DNA from: QHXQ01 sp036389375 | GTDB taxonomy: Bacteria; Acidobacteriota; Blastocatellia; Pyrinomonadales; Pyrinomonadaceae | Assembly: GCA_036389375.1 (NCBI GenBank) | Contig: DASVQA010000111.1 | Location: forward strand, 1-40,010 | DNA: 40,010 nucleotides | Reading direction: 5' to 3' | In this document: positions 25,439-33,641 of the stretch, piece by piece | Numbering within the stretch: the stretch's first letter is position 1 | Layout: each line of letters begins with the position of its first letter | Program-made: the position numbers and the translations under genes | Notes under the pieces: model-generated | Told to the model about the DNA's origin: nothing | Databases searched by the model: none | The model's input: the letters and a program-made list of their open reading frames with translations, nothing else

Positions 25439-27064
25439 ATGCGTAAAATTCATTCGTTGCGCGCCGGGCTGGGAAACGTCGCGCGGGCGCTCGCGTTCTT
25501 CGGCTTGTGCGCGTTGACGGTTCACGCGCAGGCGGGCAGCAGCAGGACTGGCGCGGCGACGCCGGAGCAGCGGACGGCGCGCCACTTCGAGACGCTGCGC
25601 AAGTCGCCGCCGCAGATGCTTGCGTTCCTGTTGCAGATGCCGAAGGGCGGCGACCTGCACAGCCACCTGTCGGGCGCGGTCTACGCCGAGTCGTTCATTC
25701 AGTGGGCGGCGGACAAGGGTCTGTGTGTGCAGCAGACGACGATGGTGCTTTCGTTTCCGCCGTGCCGGCAAGATGCAGGGCAGGTCGAGGCGAGCGCGGC
25801 GCTCAGAAGCGGTCTGCTCTACCGGCAGATGATTGACGCGTGGTCTATGCGCTACTGGCAGTTCTCCGGTCAGAACGGGCACGACCATTTCTTCGACACG
25901 TTCGGCAAGTTCGGCGCAGCTACTGTGGGGCAGACCGGCGCGATGCTCGCCGAGGTGGCCGAGCGCGCAGCGCGCGGGCACGTCAGCTATCTGGAACTGA
26001 TGTTGACGCCGGACAGCGGGCTGTCGAGCCTGATCGGGCAGAAGGTGGGCCTCGACTCGCCGACGAAGCGTGATCAGGCGCTCTCGGCGCTGCTCGGCGA
26101 GGAGATAGGCCAGAACGGTGATTTCCAGAGCACGCTCGACAAGTTGAAGGCCGAGAACATTGCCAACGCAGCCACTATAGGCGCACAGGCATTGCGCGAC
26201 GCGGAGGTGGAGAAGGCGCGGCTGCTGAAATGCGGCACGCCGGAGGCTGCGCCGGGCTGCGCCGTGACGATCCGCTACGTCGCACAGGTGTCGCGCGGCG
26301 CGGCGCTCAGCCTCGTCTTCGCGCAGATGGTCACGGGCTTTGCGCTGGCTAACGATCCCACGTCAAAAGTCGTCGCCGTTAATCTGGTGCAGCCCGAAGA
26401 TGGCTTCACTTCAATGCAGAACTTTGCGCGCGAGATGCGTATGCTCGATTTCCTGCACACCATCTACCCGCGCGCGCACATCACGCTCCACGCGGGCGAG
26501 CTTGCGCCCGGTCTCGTCCCGCCCGCAGGCTTGAGTTTCCACATACGCGATTCGGTCGAGATAGCTCACGCCGAGCGCATCGGGCATGGCGTGGACATCA
26601 TGCACGAGGACAACTCCGAAGCGTTGCTCAAAGTGATGGCCGAGCGCGGCGTCATGGTCGAAATCTGCCTGACGAGCAACGACGTGATTCTCGGCATCAA
26701 AGGCGAGCAGCACCCGCTCGCCATTTACCTGCGCTACGGCGTGCCGGTTGCGCTGGCGACCGATGACGAAGGCGTTGCGCGCTCGGAGATGTCGCGCGAG
26801 TACCTGCGCGCCGCAGAGGAACAGGGCTTAGGCTACGTGCAACTCAAGACGATGGCGCGCACGAGCCTGCAATACGCTTTCCTGCCCGGCGCAAGCCTGT
26901 GGAGCGACGCGCGCAGGTTCGTGCCCGTCGCGCAGTGTGCCGCAGACGCGCCCGCAGCGACAACCATCTCCGCCGCGTGTCGGCAGTTTCTGGCCGGCAG
27001 CGAGCGCGCGCGTTTGCAGCGTGCGCTGGAAGATGAGTTTCGCGCGTTCGAGAGTCGTTACTGA
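25439..27064 (+). CDS. Exported adenosine deaminase family protein (ADGF-like)
   Basis: About 541 residues. The preferred start is ATG 25439 (AGGT about 10 nt upstream), which opens on a signal peptide (MRKIHSLRAG...LTVHAQ); a GTG at 25379 is in frame. It should convert adenosine to inosine plus ammonia outside the cytosol. The zinc and catalytic residues are all present: H74 and H76 in MPKGGDLHSHLSG, H351 and catalytic E354 in LHAGE, H383 in AERIGHG, D442-D443 in ATDDEG. The MPKG-DLHSH opening, the export signal and the extra length (about 540 against about 340 residues) resemble the secreted ADGF/CECR1 group rather than cytosolic Add. A large strong hairpin follows the stop. Confidence 0.9.
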   Translation: MRKIHSLRAGLGNVARALAFFGLCALTVHAQAGSSRTGAATPEQRTARHFETLRKSPPQMLAFLLQMPKGGDLHSHLSGAVYAESFIQWAADKGLCVQQTTMVLSFPPCRQDAGQVEASAALRSGLLYRQMIDAWSMRYWQFSGQNGHDHFFDTFGKFGAATVGQTGAMLAEVAERAARGHVSYLELMLTPDSGLSSLIGQKVGLDSPTKRDQALSALLGEEIGQNGDFQSTLDKLKAENIANAATIGAQALRDAEVEKARLLKCGTPEAAPGCAVTIRYVAQVSRGAALSLVFAQMVTGFALANDPTSKVVAVNLVQPEDGFTSMQNFAREMRMLDFLHTIYPRAHITLHAGELAPGLVPPAGLSFHIRDSVEIAHAERIGHGVDIMHEDNSEALLKVMAERGVMVEICLTSNDVILGIKGEQHPLAIYLRYGVPVALATDDEGVARSEMSREYLRAAEEQGLGYVQLKTMARTSLQYAFLPGASLWSDARRFVPVAQCAADAPAATTISAACRQFLAGSERARLQRALEDEFRAFESRY

Positions 27065-27101
27065 AGACCCGCGCGCGGGCGAAGCTGGCGCGCAAGGGAC
27101 A

Positions 27102-27145
27102 AGAGAAAGCCGCGTTGACTTGTTTGAGTCAACGCGGCTTTCTCT
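27102..27145. terminator. Bidirectional terminator with 19-bp perfect stem
   Basis: Arms 27102-27120 and 27127-27145 with loop TGTTTG, flanked by A-rich bases on the left and TCTTTCC on the right. It lies between the convergent adenosine deaminase and the small lysine-rich gene. Confidence 0.85.
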
Positions 27146-27171
27146 CTTTCCATCCTGTGCCCGGTGCTGTT

Positions 27172-27414
27172 CTACTTCGGCGCGGCGGCGAGGCACGTCT
27201 TACGCGCCGTCTGCGCCGCCTTCATGGCAGCCGACCGCTCCTTGCCCTTCTTGCTCTTGGCGTCCGTGCTCGCGGACTTGTAGTCCTCCTGGCACTTCTT
27301 CACCGCCGCCACGTGCTCCGCACTGTGCTTTGACTTTGCCGCTTTGGCCGACGCGGCCGTTGCGCCGCAGGCCAGCGCGAGCGCGAGCGCCGCCGTTGTT
27401 AGCGTCTTCTTCAT
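27172..27414 (-). CDS. Small exported lysine/alanine-rich protein
   Basis: An 80-residue protein. The start is ATG 27414 with a strong GAGGAG about 10 nt upstream, so it is very likely translated. It begins with a signal peptide (MKKTLTTAALALALACGATAASA). The mature part of about 57 residues is highly basic and contains two cysteines (KKCQEDYKS and RKTCLAA) about 33 residues apart, which could form one disulfide. The spacing and Lys/Ala-rich helices faintly recall the PsiF repeat family, but I would not assign it. It is convergent with the adenosine deaminase and stands alone. Confidence 0.65.
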   Translation of the reverse strand: MKKTLTTAALALALACGATAASAKAAKSKHSAEHVAAVKKCQEDYKSASTDAKSKKGKERSAAMKAAQTARKTCLAAAPK

Positions 27415-27688
27415 TCGTCTTGTCTCCTCAAATGATCAAACTTTGATTTCGTGGGCCGGGCTTGATGCGTCAAGCCCTGTGCCCGGACGGAAGCAGTGCA
27501 AACAGCACGCCACACCCGGCGCAAAGCGCGCACGAACCAAGAAGCAAGCGAATACTTGGATTATCGGCGGCAGGCGACGACGCGGGGCGCGCTTGCGTGC
27601 GCCGCACACTTGTGGCGGTCTGGCCCGCGCCGGCAATTCAGCCACAGCGGCGGGTTGCAGGTGAGTGGCCATGAGCGAGCGCGCTTTT

Positions 27689-28306
27689 CTACGCGCCGCC
27701 TTTTTTGCGGGCCGGTTTTTGCGCCGCAGCTTCCGGCTCCGGTGGAAATCGCTGCTGAAACTCCGGCGCGCGCTGGCGCAAACCGAGCCAATCCTGAAAC
27801 AGTTCCGGCGTCTGCAACCAGACCGTGAACCATTCGGCGATCTCCGCTTTCTCCGCGCGCTTGCGTTCCGCGACCTTCGGGTTGCGCGCGATCATCTGCG
27901 CGCGCTGCTTGCCCTTGAGCGCCAACTCCTGCACGCGCCTGAGGCCGTCCTGATCCTTCTTGCGCGCAAACTCGCGCCGCAGGTTTTCGAGTTGCCGGAG
28001 CGTGTGCGCGGCTTGCGTGAAGTCTGCGAACTTGAGGACGTTGCGAAACATCGCTTCGTATGGGTCGCGGGCGCGCCAGCGTGCGTCGGCTTCCAGCACT
28101 TCGGCGTGGCGCAACTCTGCGCCCTCGTCCGCCAGCAGGCGCGCGACCTGCGCCGGACTCTCCAACGCGCCCGCGCCGTAACGCGCCCGCACGACCTCCG
28201 CGACCGCCTCCAACTCGCGCGCGCCCACCGTCTCGCAGTCGAGTCGTTCCCAAACTTCGATGATCAGATCGCGCTTCGTGCGCGCACGCCAATGCTGTTC
28301 GCTCAT
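27689..28306 (-). CDS. Hypothetical basic helical protein
   Basis: About 205 residues from ATG 28306 (MSEQHWRARTKRDLIIEVWERL). The frame stays open to 28393, but that extension crosses the short repeat at 28315-28344 and reads as junk. The protein is soluble, helical and rich in Arg, Ala and Glu. Recognisable stretches are LESPAQVARLLADEGAELRHAEVLE in the middle and EWFTVWLQTPELFQDWL near the end, before a Lys/Pro-rich tail (PARKKGGA). I do not know the family. It is divergent from recQ and shares a 157-nt leader region with it. No RBS was found. Confidence 0.6.
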   Translation of the reverse strand: MSEQHWRARTKRDLIIEVWERLDCETVGARELEAVAEVVRARYGAGALESPAQVARLLADEGAELRHAEVLEADARWRARDPYEAMFRNVLKFADFTQAAHTLRQLENLRREFARKKDQDGLRRVQELALKGKQRAQMIARNPKVAERKRAEKAEIAEWFTVWLQTPELFQDWLGLRQRAPEFQQRFPPEPEAAAQKPARKKGGA

Positions 28307-28314
28307 CAAGGCGG

Positions 28315-28344
28315 ATCGTAAAACGTAAATCGTGAATCGTAAAC
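28315..28344. repeat. Short degenerate tandem repeat between divergent genes
   Basis: Four imperfect 7-8 bp units of the type ATCGTAAA / ACGTAAA / TCGTGAA / TCGTAAA in a row. Motifs of this kind recur between genes in several bacterial phyla. It lies 9 nt upstream of the 28306 start. Confidence 0.45.
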
Positions 28345-28463
28345 CGCCGAGCGGGGGCTGCTGCTGCCGCGCGCGCGTGCCCGCCGCGTCCATTCACGCT
28401 CGGTCGAACTCCTGCGGTAAAATCGCTCGTATCAGCGATGCGACACTTCCGGGACTTCACTCC

Positions 28464-31139
28464 ATGACGGCAAACTTAGAGACGGCGCTGGCCGCGCTGC
28501 GCGAGCATTTCGGCTTCGCGGATTTCCGCGCGGGGCAGCGCGAGGTGATCGAGGCCATCCTCGCCGGGCACGACACCGTCGTCGTTATGCCGACGGGCGG
28601 CGGCAAATCACTGTGCTATCAACTGCCCGCGCTGTTGCAGGCCGGCGCGACGGTCGTCGTCTCGCCGCTCATCGCGCTCATGAAGGATCAGGTTGACGCG
28701 CTCAGGGCGCGCGACCTGCCCGCCACCTTCATCAACAGTTCGATAGATTTTGAGGAACAGAAGGCGCGCATCGGCGGCGTCCGGCAAGGGCGCTTCAAAC
28801 TGATCTACGTCGCGCCGGAACGCTTCCGCAGCAACTTCTTCGTCGAGGCGCTGCGTAGCGTCAACGTCTCCCTCTTCGCCGTTGACGAAGCACATTGCGT
28901 CTCCACTTGGGGGCACGACTTCCGCCCCGATTTCCTGCGCCTCAAGACCGCGATTCAGGAGGTCGGCCGCCCGCAGGTCGTCGCGCTCACGGCGACCGCG
29001 ACGCCTTACGTGCGCGCCGACATCATCGAGCAACTCGGCCTCGTCGAGCCGCGCGCCTTCGTCAGCGGGTTCGACCGGCCGAACCTGTCCATCAACGTCG
29101 TCCACACGCAGAAGGAGCGCGAGAAGATCGCGCACGTGCGTCGGCTCGCCACCGGGCAGCCCGGCGGCTCAGGCATCATCTATTCGTCCACGCGCAAATC
29201 GGTCGAGCAGGTGGCGCGTGCGCTGCGCGAGGCGGGCTTGAGCGTTGTCGCCTATCACGCCGGGATGGAAGACGCCGAGCGCGTGCGCGCGCAGGACGAG
29301 TTCATGTCCGGCGCAAAACAGATGATCGTCGCCACGAACGCCTTCGGCATGGGCATCGACAAGCCCGACATACGCTTCGTCGCACACTATCATCTGCCCG
29401 GCTCAATCGAAGCCTACTATCAGGAGATCGGCCGCGCCGGGCGCGATGGCCTGCCGTCCACCTGCGTGCTCCTGTTCAACTACGCCGACAAACGCACGCA
29501 GGACTACTTCATCGAAGGCTCTTACCCGCCGCCCGAAGTGATCGCCAAAGTTTACGAGGCGCTCGTCGGCACAGGGCAACAACGCATCGAACTTTCGACC
29601 CGCGAGATCGCCACGCGCGCTGCGCTCCGCAACGAGATGGCCGTGCAGTCCGCGCTGATCATTCTGGAAAAGGCAGGGCACATCGAACGCGGCGCGGCGA
29701 GCGAGAACCGCGCGAGCGTGCGGCTGCTGCTGAGTCCCGCGCAGGCGCGCACTGCCGTCAGCACGCGCCGCAGCGAACGCGACCGGCAGGTGCTCGGCGC
29801 GTTGCTCGACGGCTTCAACGTCAACCAGCGCGCCGACGTTGAGCTTGACGTGGGTGAGGCGGCGGAGAGCACGGGGCTGGACACAGCGGCGCTGCGCCGG
29901 ACGCTTGCGACGCTCGCCGAAGCGGGCATCATCAACTACCAACCGGCACGGCGCACGCGCGGCGTACACATGCGCGACGAACGCCCCGCCGCGCGCCTCA
30001 ACATACGCCCGCAAGACCTTGCGCGCCGCGCCGCGCTCGAACAACGCAAACTGCGCGAGATGATCAGCTTCTGCTACACAGAAGACTGCTATCGCGCCTT
30101 CATCCTCGACTACTTTGGCGACCGCCAGCACGCCAAGCGCTGCGGCACGTGCGGCAACTGCCGCGCGCCGGCAGACGAGCGCGCACTAACTGGTGCGCCG
30201 AACGAAAGCGCCACCACGTCGAGTATGTCGCCGCCGCTTGCACCGGCCACGCCGCTTGATGCCTTCGTGCGCCAGCACACGCCCGTCGCGCTCGACCTCG
30301 AACGCGAACTCGACGAACAGAGCCGCTTTCAGCAAGCGCGCGCGCGCGCCGAACGCGAAGCGCAGGCCGCGGTCGGGAGCGTCGTCAGCGTTACACAGGC
30401 GCGTGAGTTGTCGGCGGATGAACGGCTGACGGTGCGTAAGATTCTGGCGTGCGCGGCGCGCATGGAAGGGCGCTTCGGCAAGGGCATTCTCGCGGCGACG
30501 CTGCGCGGCTCGCGTCAAGCCAAGGTCTTGCAGGCCGGGCTGAACGGACTCTCCACCTACGGGCTGCTCGCCCATCTCACGCAGGAAGAGATCATGCTCT
30601 ACGTCGATGCGCTCGTCGCCGCCGGCTGCCTGCACGTAACCGGCGGCACTTACCCGACCGTGGCGCTGACCGCGCGCGGCGACGAAGTGATGCGCGAGCG
30701 CACCTCAGTCCAACTCGCCCTGCCCGCGCCGACAGTTGTTCACGCGCCGCCGCGCAGCACGACTAGAAGTGACGCCGCCAGCGCGCACGCGTCAGCGCCC
30801 GCCGCGACCGCGCCGCGCGTCAACACGATAGAAGAAACTTACGCTTTCTATCAGGCCGGCATGACCATCGAAGAGATCAGTCAGGAACGTGGGCTGACCA
30901 CGATGACGGTCGAGAAACATCTGGCCGATTGCATCGTCGCGGGCCGCCCCTTCGATGTCTCGGCTCACGTCGCCGCACAGGATCGCGCGCTCATCGAACT
31001 CGCCATCGAACGACTCGGCACGGAACGGCTCAAGCCCCTGCGCGACGCCCTGCCCCGCCACATCACCTATCGCATGCTCCGCTTCGTCGTCGCCGACCTC
31101 GAACGCCTTGCGGCGCACGATGAAGCGGTCAACAGTTGA
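28464..31139 (+). CDS. recQ: RecQ-family ATP-dependent DNA helicase with extra winged-helix and HTH modules
   Basis: An 891-residue protein from ATG 28464 (MTANLETALAALREHFG). The frame extends 44 codons upstream through a repeat and is not believed there. The helicase core (about 10-350) has FRAGQREVIEAIL, Walker A MPTGGGKS (K48), Walker B DEAH (141-144) in VDEAHCVSTWGHDFRP, and GRAGRDGLPS. Residues about 350-520 form winged-helix-like sequence, and only then comes the RecQ zinc site (C537, C542 and CGTCGNC at about 560). A second winged helix (about 655-740, RMEGRFGKGILAATLRGSR) and a C-terminal HTH_40-like helix-turn-helix (about 785-885, FYQAGMTIEEISQERGL) follow. No HRDC domain is seen. 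It unwinds DNA during recombination and fork repair. The RBS is weak. Confidence 0.92.
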   Translation: MTANLETALAALREHFGFADFRAGQREVIEAILAGHDTVVVMPTGGGKSLCYQLPALLQAGATVVVSPLIALMKDQVDALRARDLPATFINSSIDFEEQKARIGGVRQGRFKLIYVAPERFRSNFFVEALRSVNVSLFAVDEAHCVSTWGHDFRPDFLRLKTAIQEVGRPQVVALTATATPYVRADIIEQLGLVEPRAFVSGFDRPNLSINVVHTQKEREKIAHVRRLATGQPGGSGIIYSSTRKSVEQVARALREAGLSVVAYHAGMEDAERVRAQDEFMSGAKQMIVATNAFGMGIDKPDIRFVAHYHLPGSIEAYYQEIGRAGRDGLPSTCVLLFNYADKRTQDYFIEGSYPPPEVIAKVYEALVGTGQQRIELSTREIATRAALRNEMAVQSALIILEKAGHIERGAASENRASVRLLLSPAQARTAVSTRRSERDRQVLGALLDGFNVNQRADVELDVGEAAESTGLDTAALRRTLATLAEAGIINYQPARRTRGVHMRDERPAARLNIRPQDLARRAALEQRKLREMISFCYTEDCYRAFILDYFGDRQHAKRCGTCGNCRAPADERALTGAPNESATTSSMSPPLAPATPLDAFVRQHTPVALDLERELDEQSRFQQARARAEREAQAAVGSVVSVTQARELSADERLTVRKILACAARMEGRFGKGILAATLRGSRQAKVLQAGLNGLSTYGLLAHLTQEEIMLYVDALVAAGCLHVTGGTYPTVALTARGDEVMRERTSVQLALPAPTVVHAPPRSTTRSDAASAHASAPAATAPRVNTIEETYAFYQAGMTIEEISQERGLTTMTVEKHLADCIVAGRPFDVSAHVAAQDRALIELAIERLGTERLKPLRDALPRHITYRMLRFVVADLERLAAHDEAVNS

Positions 31140-31283
31140 ACGCTGCCGGTCGCAAGGGCTGAAACTGTCCGTCAAATTGGCCGGCCGGTTTTAGCTCGCA
31201 AGCGCGCTTATCGTGTCGGGCGGCTGTGATGTATCATTGCCGGCCAATTACGCAAGCGGCAAATCTGACGAACGGGGCGAGAA

Positions 31284-31679
31284 ATGATCACTCTAGACGA
31301 GGCGCGCAGGGTTATCGCGGCAGCGGAAAAGCAGGCGACGGACATTGGCCAGCCGATGAACATTGCGGTCGTGGACGCGGGCGGGCATCTGGTGGCACAC
31401 GTCCGCATGGACGGGGCGTGGCTGGGCAGCGTGGACATCTCCATCAAGAAGGCGTGGACGGCGCGCGCCTTCGACATCTCGACCAAAGAGTTGGCCAAAC
31501 TCGCGCAACCCGGCGAAGATTTCTACGGGATTCATGCTTCCAACGACGGGCGCGTGATGATCTTCGCCGGCGGCATTCCCTTGAAGCGCGACGGCGTGGT
31601 GGTCGGCGCAATCGGCGTGAGCGGCGGCGCGGGTAAGCAGGATCAAGAGGTGGCGGAAGCAGGCGTCGCCGCTTTCTGA
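31284..31679 (+). CDS. GlcG/HbpS-family protein
   Basis: A complete 131-residue protein of the GlcG/HbpS (haem-degrading/binding, DUF336) family. It has the usual layout: N-terminal helix ITLDEARRVIAAAEKQA, strand NIAVVDAGGHLVAHVRMDGA, SIKKAWTARAF, then IFAGGIPLKRDGVVVGAIGVSGG near the end. Members bind haem or cofactor-like ligands, or are encoded beside oxidoreductases. Here there is no signal peptide and no obvious partner gene. GGGGCGAG lies just upstream of ATG 31284. It follows recQ on the same strand after 144 nt and precedes the SnoaL-like gene by 100 nt. Confidence 0.9.
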   Translation: MITLDEARRVIAAAEKQATDIGQPMNIAVVDAGGHLVAHVRMDGAWLGSVDISIKKAWTARAFDISTKELAKLAQPGEDFYGIHASNDGRVMIFAGGIPLKRDGVVVGAIGVSGGAGKQDQEVAEAGVAAF

Positions 31680-31779
31680 AAGTCGGGCCCCGGCGCAGGC
31701 GTGGGTCTGTTGATCCGCGCTGGGCCGGTGGTTGACCAAAAGCTTGGTTTAATTAATCTCGTTGGCGGGAGTGCGTTGC

Positions 31780-32181
31780 ATGTCTGAGCAGCAGGACGAG
31801 CGGCAGGCGGAGTTCCAGATCGCACAGACGGTGCGGCGTTTGAACGACGAGTGGGTGACGGCGTTCGTGCAGCGCGACACCGCGACGCTTAGACGCATCA
31901 TGGCCGATGATTGCGTCTTCACTTACCCGCTCGAAGGCGACGATCAGGCGCAGTTCATCGCCGACATCGAATCGGGCGACCTGACGGCCGAGCAGATGAC
32001 GCGCGATCACGTCGGCGTGCGCGTCTATGGTCAGACGGCCGTGCTGACGTGCCGCGACACCGCGCGCTGGCGCTATCACGGGCGCATCATCGAAGGTCAA
32101 TACAGCACCATCCACGTCTATGCCGAGCGCGGCGGGCGCTGGCAGGTCGTGACCATCCAAGCCTGTCCCATCACGCACTAG
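31780..32181 (+). CDS. SnoaL/DUF4440-like (NTF2-fold) protein
   Basis: A 133-residue protein from ATG 31780 with GGGAG 8 nt upstream; a TTG at 31762 is in frame but has no such site. It shows the NTF2-like order: a long first helix (QIAQTVRRLNDEWVTAFVQRD), LRRIMADDCVFTYP, then strands VRVYGQTAVLTCRDTARWRYHGR and YSTIHVYAERGGRWQVVTIQ. This cone fold binds small molecules or acts as a minor enzyme. The catalytic role cannot be read from sequence. It may form an operon with the proline-rich and YheT-like genes that follow. Confidence 0.8.
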   Translation: MSEQQDERQAEFQIAQTVRRLNDEWVTAFVQRDTATLRRIMADDCVFTYPLEGDDQAQFIADIESGDLTAEQMTRDHVGVRVYGQTAVLTCRDTARWRYHGRIIEGQYSTIHVYAERGGRWQVVTIQACPITH

Positions 32182-32236
32182 CCGACGGCCCGCGCCGCAT
32201 GGATACCTACACACGCACAGACAGGAGAACCGAACG

Positions 32237-32461
32237 ATGCCTGAGACAAACCCGGTCGCGCCGCGCCCCGGCGAATCAACCGACTTGCCGACCGACGTGC
32301 CGCCCACGCAACCGCACGATCCCGTTGCCCCTGATCCGGCGCAGCCCGAACCGCTGCCGCTCCCGCCCGACCGTGCGCCTGCACACGCGCCCGTCCGTGA
32401 ACCTGAAACGCCGATGCCCGCAGGCGACCCGCGCCCCACAGAACCAACGCACCTCGTTTAA
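32237..32461 (+). CDS. Small proline-rich protein
   Basis: A 74-residue protein made mostly of Pro, Asp, Glu, Ala and Thr, with no hydrophobic segment and no signal peptide; it should be disordered. It is likely real: AGGAG lies about 9 nt before ATG 32237, and its TAA ends 2 nt before the ATG of the YheT-like hydrolase, a spacing typical of coupled genes. I know no family. It may be a flexible partner or linker protein. Confidence 0.55.
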   Translation: MPETNPVAPRPGESTDLPTDVPPTQPHDPVAPDPAQPEPLPLPPDRAPAHAPVREPETPMPAGDPRPTEPTHLV

Positions 32462-32463
32462 CC

Positions 32464-33504
32464 ATGACGCACCTGCGCGAGATCGAGCGCACACTGAAGC
32501 GCAAACCATTTCGCCCGCACCCTCTGTTCCGTAGTGGTCACGCGCAGACGCTCGCCGGTTACGCTTGGCCGCGCCGCGTGCTGCTGCACGGGCACGAGCG
32601 CGACGAAGCGCGCACCTTTGAAGTCGAGCCGGGCGTCCGGCTGCTCGCGCACTGTCGCTGGCAAGCGGCACGACAGAAACATCCGACGCTCATCGTCGTG
32701 CATGGCCTCGAAGGTTCGAGCGCATCCCGTTACATGCTCGGCACGGCGGACAAGGCTTACCGGGCGGGCTTCAACGCGCTGCGCCTGAACCTGCGCTCCT
32801 GCGGCGACACGTTTCACCTGACGCCCACGCTCTATCACAGCGGCATGGCGCACGACTTTCTCGCCATCGTTCAGGAACTCATCACGCGCGACGGTTTGAC
32901 CGACATCTTCCTCGGCGGTTTCTCCTTAAGCGGCAACATGAGTTTGAAACTCGCGGGCGACGAGGGCGCACGGCTGCCGCGCGAGTTGCGCGGCGTGTTC
33001 GCCGTCTCGCCCGCCATTGACCTGCCGGCCTGCGCCGCCGCCATCGCGTGGCGCTCAAACTGGCTTTATCAACACGACTTTCTACGCCGCCTGCGTCGTC
33101 GCCTGCGCGCCGCCGACAAATTCTATCCCGGTCGCTACGACCTGAGCGACTTGCGCGCCGTGCGTACCCTGCGCGACTTCGACGCGCGCTACACCGCGCC
33201 GGCCGGCGGCTACCGCGACGTGGACGACTACTACACGAGCGCCAGTTCTCTGCCCCGCATTCCAGACATACGCCGTCCGGCGCTTATCATCCATGCCGAA
33301 GATGATCCCTTCGTACCCTTCGCCTCGTTCCGCAACCCGGCGCTTAAGGAAAATCCTTACGTCGTGCTGCTCGCGCCGCGACATGGCGGGCACGTCGGCT
33401 TTGTCGCCGCCGACCGCGAACCTGCCGCCGACCGCTTCTGGGCCGAGAATCGGCTAGTCGAGTTTTGCCGGCTCGTACTGGCCGGCGCGCAGGCTGAAAG
33501 CTGA
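32464..33504 (+). CDS. YheT-type alpha/beta hydrolase
   Basis: A 346-residue alpha/beta-hydrolase-fold protein of the YheT/ABHD1-3 group. Typical features: an N-terminal HPLFRSGHAQTL stretch, oxyanion region VVHGLEGSS, nucleophile S154 in GGFSLSGN, acid D280/D281 in HAEDDPFVP and H310 in HGGHVGF. All three triad residues are in place. Family members act on lipids or esters; the substrate is not known. It is translated right behind the proline-rich gene (2 nt) and probably shares its mRNA. No signal peptide was seen, so it is cytosolic or peripheral at the membrane. Confidence 0.9.
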   Translation: MTHLREIERTLKRKPFRPHPLFRSGHAQTLAGYAWPRRVLLHGHERDEARTFEVEPGVRLLAHCRWQAARQKHPTLIVVHGLEGSSASRYMLGTADKAYRAGFNALRLNLRSCGDTFHLTPTLYHSGMAHDFLAIVQELITRDGLTDIFLGGFSLSGNMSLKLAGDEGARLPRELRGVFAVSPAIDLPACAAAIAWRSNWLYQHDFLRRLRRRLRAADKFYPGRYDLSDLRAVRTLRDFDARYTAPAGGYRDVDDYYTSASSLPRIPDIRRPALIIHAEDDPFVPFASFRNPALKENPYVVLLAPRHGGHVGFVAADREPAADRFWAENRLVEFCRLVLAGAQAES

Positions 33505-33611
33505 CAGATCGGCGGTCATCACCCTCGTCGCCCGCAACCTTTCATTGACGCGCCGCACTAACACACAATAAGCTTAAGATGTTGTTGCAGCCCTTGCTGG
33601 ACACGTTGGCC

Positions 33612-33628
33612 GCACGCCCGGGGCGTGC
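33612..33628. repeat. Short GC-rich inverted repeat upstream of the CNNM-type gene
   Basis: A 7-bp perfect arm pair (33612-33618 and 33622-33628) with a 3-nt loop, 14 nt before ATG 33642. It would form a compact hairpin in the leader and could mask ribosome binding, or end upstream transcription. No T tract. Confidence 0.35.
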
Positions 33629-33641
33629 CCTGATAACGTAG

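Noticed and set aside
27415..27688. Short frames in the gap between the lysine-rich gene and the 205-residue gene
   Set aside because: No RBS, no family pattern, biased Arg/Ala/Pro composition. I see nothing else in this gap.
28332..28463. N-terminal extension of RecQ
   Set aside because: Crosses a short tandem repeat and reads as unrelated Cys/Pro/Arg sequence; RecQ homology starts just after ATG 28464.
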